From Xanthoparmelia taractica (lineage: Eukaryota > Ascomycota > Lecanoromycetes > Lecanorales > Parmeliaceae), in NCBI GenBank assembly GCA_033085395.1, contig JANQBS010000476.1:1-19586 (forward strand): a DNA stretch of 19,586 nucleotides, written 5' to 3'. The translations under genes were made by a program, and so were the position numbers. This document shows, piece after piece, positions 16,423-19,586 of the stretch. Below the pieces are notes generated by a model. The model saw nothing but the letters and a program-made list of their open reading frames with translations, had not been told where the DNA came from and searched no databases. Numbering within the stretch: the stretch's first letter is position 1; every line of letters starts with the position of its first letter.

Positions 16423-18666
16423 ATGACAGCAGATGGAGGCACCCCTAGCGATATGCATGGGCAGGATGGGCGAGCAAATGATACACAATCTTCTGAAACC
16501 TCTGCTAAGCAGGATGTAAGTGGTAGAGACGAGACGACTGATATTTCACAACTTCGCCAAAGCCTTTCCGGCCTAGATGACTCCGGAAATGAACTCTATC
16601 CGGGGCTCGAGAAGGTGTTTTGGGACTGGCACGCGCAAACCTACAAAGAATGCGCGACGAAAGTGGAGGAGGATATCTCGGCACCTTCAAGATGGTGGTG
16701 GATCGCGAATCCAGAGACTTTGCCGTCTACTGACCCAGGTCATTTGTGTGTTGTTTGTCGGCATATTAACTTCCAGTATCTATTAAACAGCCCACCGCGA
16801 CAGATTTTGGAAAAGGTACCACTAAGCTCTCTCGAGCAGATTGTCCGGAAGAAAGAATGTGCGTTCTGTCGTTTGATCACCCACACGATACAAGTTGCTT
16901 TTGGCGAAGATGAGCTACCTTTTGAGGTTGATAACAAGGTTGTTACGTGTGAGTTACAGATTTTCGCAATGGAAACCAACTCCAACGGCCCTATGCAGCT
17001 TTGTATTTATCTCAATGCCCTCCCACAAGGAAAGTCGATCGTCGCTTCTACGGACCTCCTCATTTACGGGATCAAAGATCAACAAATTCAGGACGGCGAA
17101 AAAGCGAAAGGGAAGTCTATCTCGATGAGCCGAATGAGTCTTAGCATGATTAAACATTGGTATTCTACGTGCCTTGATGGAAAATGCGGTGGAGCCCATT
17201 GTCAGAGTCCGCGCGTCAGTCTGCCAAAAGGCTTTCGACTTATTGACGTGCAACGAATGTGCATTGTCGAAGGGGACAATGCTTCTCGATACCTAGCTTT
17301 GAGCTATGTTTGGGGTCACAGCAAGACACTTCGTAATACTAAAGGCATTAGGATCGACCTTGAGACGGCAGCAGGGTTTTCAGAGAAATTCAAACAAATA
17401 CCGAAGACCATTAAAGATGCTATAGATCTTGTGAGAGAACTTGGAGAGCGATTTTTATGGGTGGACAGCCTTTGTATCATCCAAGATGATGATGAAGACA
17501 AAGCGAATCAAATCACGGCCATGGACATCATTTATGGCTCGGCCATCCTCACGATTGCAGCAATTTCCGGAACAAATGCCGATGCTGGATTAGCCGGAGG
17601 GCGAACAGAGTTGCGCACTTTCACACAGCGCGTCGAGAATGTTCAAGGACTCTCTCTTGCCAATCGACCACCACCATTCGACAAAGCAATCGACGAATCT
17701 TCCTGGAATACCCGAGCTTGGACTTTCCAGGAGCGTATTCTTTCGAGTAGGGTTCTCTTTGTTGCTGATTCCAGGTGTTTCTTCACCTGCCGTCATCGTC
17801 CAGATGCCTTTATGGAGAGTGTAGACAGTACGGAGAGTGGCATGATTGGAACACCACTTCCCAGTTTGCTCAGTGACTACTCGCGAAATTTCATCCCGAG
17901 TTCCCGTGCCGTCAATATCCTCTCATACTCCAGGACAGTACAGGATTACACCTCACGCCAATTGACCTATACATCAGATATACTCGACGCATTTGAAGGA
18001 GTAGCAGCTCGCCTTCGACCTCTATTCCGTAGTGATCTACTCTTTGGAATTCCTCGTTCAGAGCTAGATTCGCAAATTCTATGGCAGCCGTATGGCCCAA
18101 TGATACGACGGCGTGATCCTCAGACTGGCCTTCCGATGTTTCCGAGTTGGTCATGGGCCGGCTGGATTGGCACAGTACGGTGTAACACAAAAGAGAATCT
18201 TTCTAGGATCGAGTGGATTGGCGATGACGGCAAGACCTTCTCAAGTAAAGACTGTCGATATCCAAAGGGCGTGAATCGAGACCCTATCAAGCGTATTCTC
18301 TATCGCTGCGAGTGGAAAAGTGCGTTGGAGAAAGGGGTTCCATACTTTTGGGAAGTGAAGAACCCAGATCAGTATTTCTTCCACCCCACCGCACCCGAGG
18401 ACGAGAGAATTATTGGGCCGCATCTGAGACAAGGCACGGATCACCTTGTGTTTGAAGCTGAAGTAACGCGTGAGTTTGAAATTAGACTGGGCCACTACTT
18501 GACCATGGCCATTTACTCCCATAAATGCACACCGGGAAATCATACCGTCTGTCCTTTAGCTCTACGGGATCCCGATGGATACATCGCAGGCTACATACTC
18601 GTTCCTGGAGATATCTTCGCCACATTGAGCTCTGAAGGACATTATGAGGTTGTCATGATCTCATGA
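16423..18666 (+). CDS. HET-domain (heterokaryon incompatibility) protein, frame interrupted by TGA
   Basis: ATG 16423 (context TTACCATG) opens 747 codons with no intron. A polar N-terminus is followed by two Cys pairs (C109-x2-C112 and C146-x2-C149) common in this family. The segment HWYSTCLDGKCGGAHC then leads into the HET core: YLALSYVWG (290-298), IPKTIKDAIDLVRELGERFLW with VDSLCIIQDD (about 326-356), and AWTFQERILSSRVLF (432-446). HET proteins trigger cell death when genetically different hyphae fuse, and many act in fungal non-self recognition. The downstream part includes FPSWSWAGW, another family hallmark. The TGA at 18664-18666 follows VVMIS, but the same frame continues with family-like sequence to 18960 (see next feature). 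The encoded protein is therefore probably shortened by about 97 residues, outside the HET core. Whether the shortened protein works cannot be judged. Confidence 0.92.
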   Translation: MTADGGTPSDMHGQDGRANDTQSSETSAKQDVSGRDETTDISQLRQSLSGLDDSGNELYPGLEKVFWDWHAQTYKECATKVEEDISAPSRWWWIANPETLPSTDPGHLCVVCRHINFQYLLNSPPRQILEKVPLSSLEQIVRKKECAFCRLITHTIQVAFGEDELPFEVDNKVVTCELQIFAMETNSNGPMQLCIYLNALPQGKSIVASTDLLIYGIKDQQIQDGEKAKGKSISMSRMSLSMIKHWYSTCLDGKCGGAHCQSPRVSLPKGFRLIDVQRMCIVEGDNASRYLALSYVWGHSKTLRNTKGIRIDLETAAGFSEKFKQIPKTIKDAIDLVRELGERFLWVDSLCIIQDDDEDKANQITAMDIIYGSAILTIAAISGTNADAGLAGGRTELRTFTQRVENVQGLSLANRPPPFDKAIDESSWNTRAWTFQERILSSRVLFVADSRCFFTCRHRPDAFMESVDSTESGMIGTPLPSLLSDYSRNFIPSSRAVNILSYSRTVQDYTSRQLTYTSDILDAFEGVAARLRPLFRSDLLFGIPRSELDSQILWQPYGPMIRRRDPQTGLPMFPSWSWAGWIGTVRCNTKENLSRIEWIGDDGKTFSSKDCRYPKGVNRDPIKRILYRCEWKSALEKGVPYFWEVKNPDQYFFHPTAPEDERIIGPHLRQGTDHLVFEAEVTREFEIRLGHYLTMAIYSHKCTPGNHTVCPLALRDPDGYIAGYILVPGDIFATLSSEGHYEVVMIS

Positions 18667-18960
18667 GCGAAGAACTTCTCGCAAAAGGATCGCGGGGAAG
18701 GAAATCCGGATCTCCTAGTTGACAGCGAAGCAACGACCCTCGAGAAAACACATTTCCCCAACGCACCTGATATCAATACCTCCCGAAATGGCTACGGCTT
18801 CGACGAACAGAGATTTGATAGCAACAAATCCTGGTGTTTGTATAACATCATGGTGGTACAAATGAAGGAGGGTGTGGCGTACAGGGCTGGCGTTGGGACA
18901 ATACACATTGACGCGTGGGCGCAGGCTAAGCCGAAGAAGAAAACCATTGTTCTAGGTTGA
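18667..18960 (+). pseudogene. In-frame C-terminal continuation of the HET gene after the TGA
   Basis: In the same frame as the HET gene, 97 further codons lie between the TGA at 18664-18666 and TGA 18958-18960. They include WCLYNIMVVQMKEGVAYRAG and VGTIHIDAWAQAKPKKKTIV, which match the usual C-terminal end of HET proteins (W-C-L/M-x-N-V/I-M, then GVA-x-R-x-GVG, ending in a charged tail and VLG). The TGA would be CGA (Arg) before a C-to-T change, giving ...VMIS-R-AKNF, as expected for this family. With that one codon the protein would be 845 residues. A nonsense allele is most likely; readthrough or a sequencing error are alternatives. No good intron removes the TGA. Confidence 0.75.
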
Positions 18961-19170
18961 TACCAGATGGACAATATATCCCGCGTCTCAAGCAGCTAAA
19001 TCAAACTTACTATACACACACATATGTATTTACGTCGCATATGAGAGCTTTACAGTCTATCATTCATCCCTTTCCCCTCTTATCCCATCCTCTGGCAGGG
19101 CACTCGTTTCAGGGGCTCAGCCCTACTCTCCGTCCCGCAATCATCAAAAAAACAACGCGTCCCAAGATCA
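18961..19170. other. HET 3' flank
   Basis: A short CA/TA microsatellite-like run lies near 19013-19030, with pyrimidine-rich DNA at 19067-19095. A GGGCTCAGCCC hairpin lies near 19116. No gene is seen. It may be partly the 5' leader of the transposon relic that follows. Confidence 0.35.
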
Positions 19171-19586
19171 AATAACAGTCACATAAATCAATATTATGCC
19201 TCGTAATAAGACGTTCAATAATCTAGATCACGTAAAGAAGGATCCTAAGCCTTCTAAGGTCTCAAAAAAATATTCTTTAAGATCTTAATTATTATCTAAA
19301 TATAAATTAATAAAAATTAAGCAATTATAAATTAATAGAGAGAGTTAATTATTAGATATTCTTATTTTAAATAATTTATACGTAATCTTTAACTTATTCT
19401 TTAATAATAAAATTATAGAAATTCTTATACGATATACGAATAAATACGCTTTTTTAAATTCTAGATCTAAAAATTCTAATGTATATACTTAATTTTTAAT
19501 TACAATGACATCGGTAAAAAGTAAATTCTGCTAGTGAATTTAATATAGGCGACTCCCGATATTAGCGTCAAAACCGGCGTTAGTAG
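19171..19586. repeat. AT-rich, RIP-like transposon-relic block (right)
   Basis: Base composition becomes strongly AT-rich with many TpA steps, as at the left end, and stop codons appear in all frames. It contains the transposase remnant at 19198-19505. The last 80 bases (about 19505-19586) are less AT-rich and may belong to another element that continues beyond the window. Confidence 0.65.
19198..19505 (+). pseudogene. Mutated transposase N-terminus, piggyBac-like (DDE_Tnp_1_7)
   Basis: ATG 19198 opens a basic N-terminus (MPRNKTFNNLDHVKKDPKPS) that soon meets TAA stops. A different frame (from about 19370) reads VIFNLFFNNKIIEILIRYTN followed by KYA. This matches the opening of the piggyBac-type transposase domain, whose family pattern is F-x-L-F-F-x-x-E/K-I/L-I-E-x-I-V-x-x-T-N-x-Y-A. 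The element is 5'-complete at best and its remainder lies outside the window. Stops are TAA or TAG, as expected for RIP. The family call rests on one motif and is moderately sure. The TTAA target and terminal repeats typical of piggyBac were not located. Confidence 0.5.

Overview
The window looks like a piece of a filamentous ascomycete genome (Pezizomycotina). Evidence for this: a HET-domain (heterokaryon incompatibility) gene, a NudC gene split by a short GT-AG intron, two fungal-style BTB/POZ genes, a fungus-specific multi-membrane protein family, and AT-rich outer blocks like those left by repeat-induced point mutation (RIP). I cannot name the genus; the mix of gene-bearing DNA and AT-rich blocks would fit Leotiomycetes or Dothideomycetes, but that is inference.

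Layout. Bases 1 to about 890 are strongly AT-rich transposon-relic DNA. A 142-base, GC-normal element (362-503) sits inside it, with matching ends TGTCACG/CGTGACA and a perfect 5-base target duplication TATCT, like a solo LTR. Bases 890-6890 have normal composition but hold mostly decayed or unrecognised material: broken coding traces at 1747-3126, a possible single-pass membrane protein gene at 3808-4521, and on the minus strand a broken cysteine-containing, secreted-like protein relic (5760-6200). A BTB gene without a usable N-terminus lies at 6909-7511. The well-preserved core follows: a 632-residue secreted/multi-pass membrane protein (8476-10374), a complete two-exon BTB gene (11014-11946) and a complete two-exon nudC gene (12704-13361). 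Next come a TPR (kinesin-light-chain-like) pseudogene with frameshifts and three in-frame stops (14585-15705) and a HET-domain gene (16423-18666). The HET frame continues past an in-frame TGA to 18960. From about 19180 the AT-rich DNA returns and carries a mutated transposase N-terminus resembling piggyBac. All recognisable genes except the minus-strand relic lie on the plus strand.

Functionally, nudC is the only obvious housekeeping gene (nuclear migration/dynein cochaperone). HET, TPR and BTB genes are the kind of fast-evolving accessory genes linked to non-self recognition and signalling in fungi. Here they show several stages of loss: intact (BTB 2), one in-frame stop (HET, BTB 1), and several stops plus frameshifts (TPR, the minus-strand relic). 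Most of the stops can be explained by C-to-T changes, and most of those by CpA to TpA, the RIP signature. I saw no convincing tRNA, rRNA, CRISPR or prokaryotic feature.
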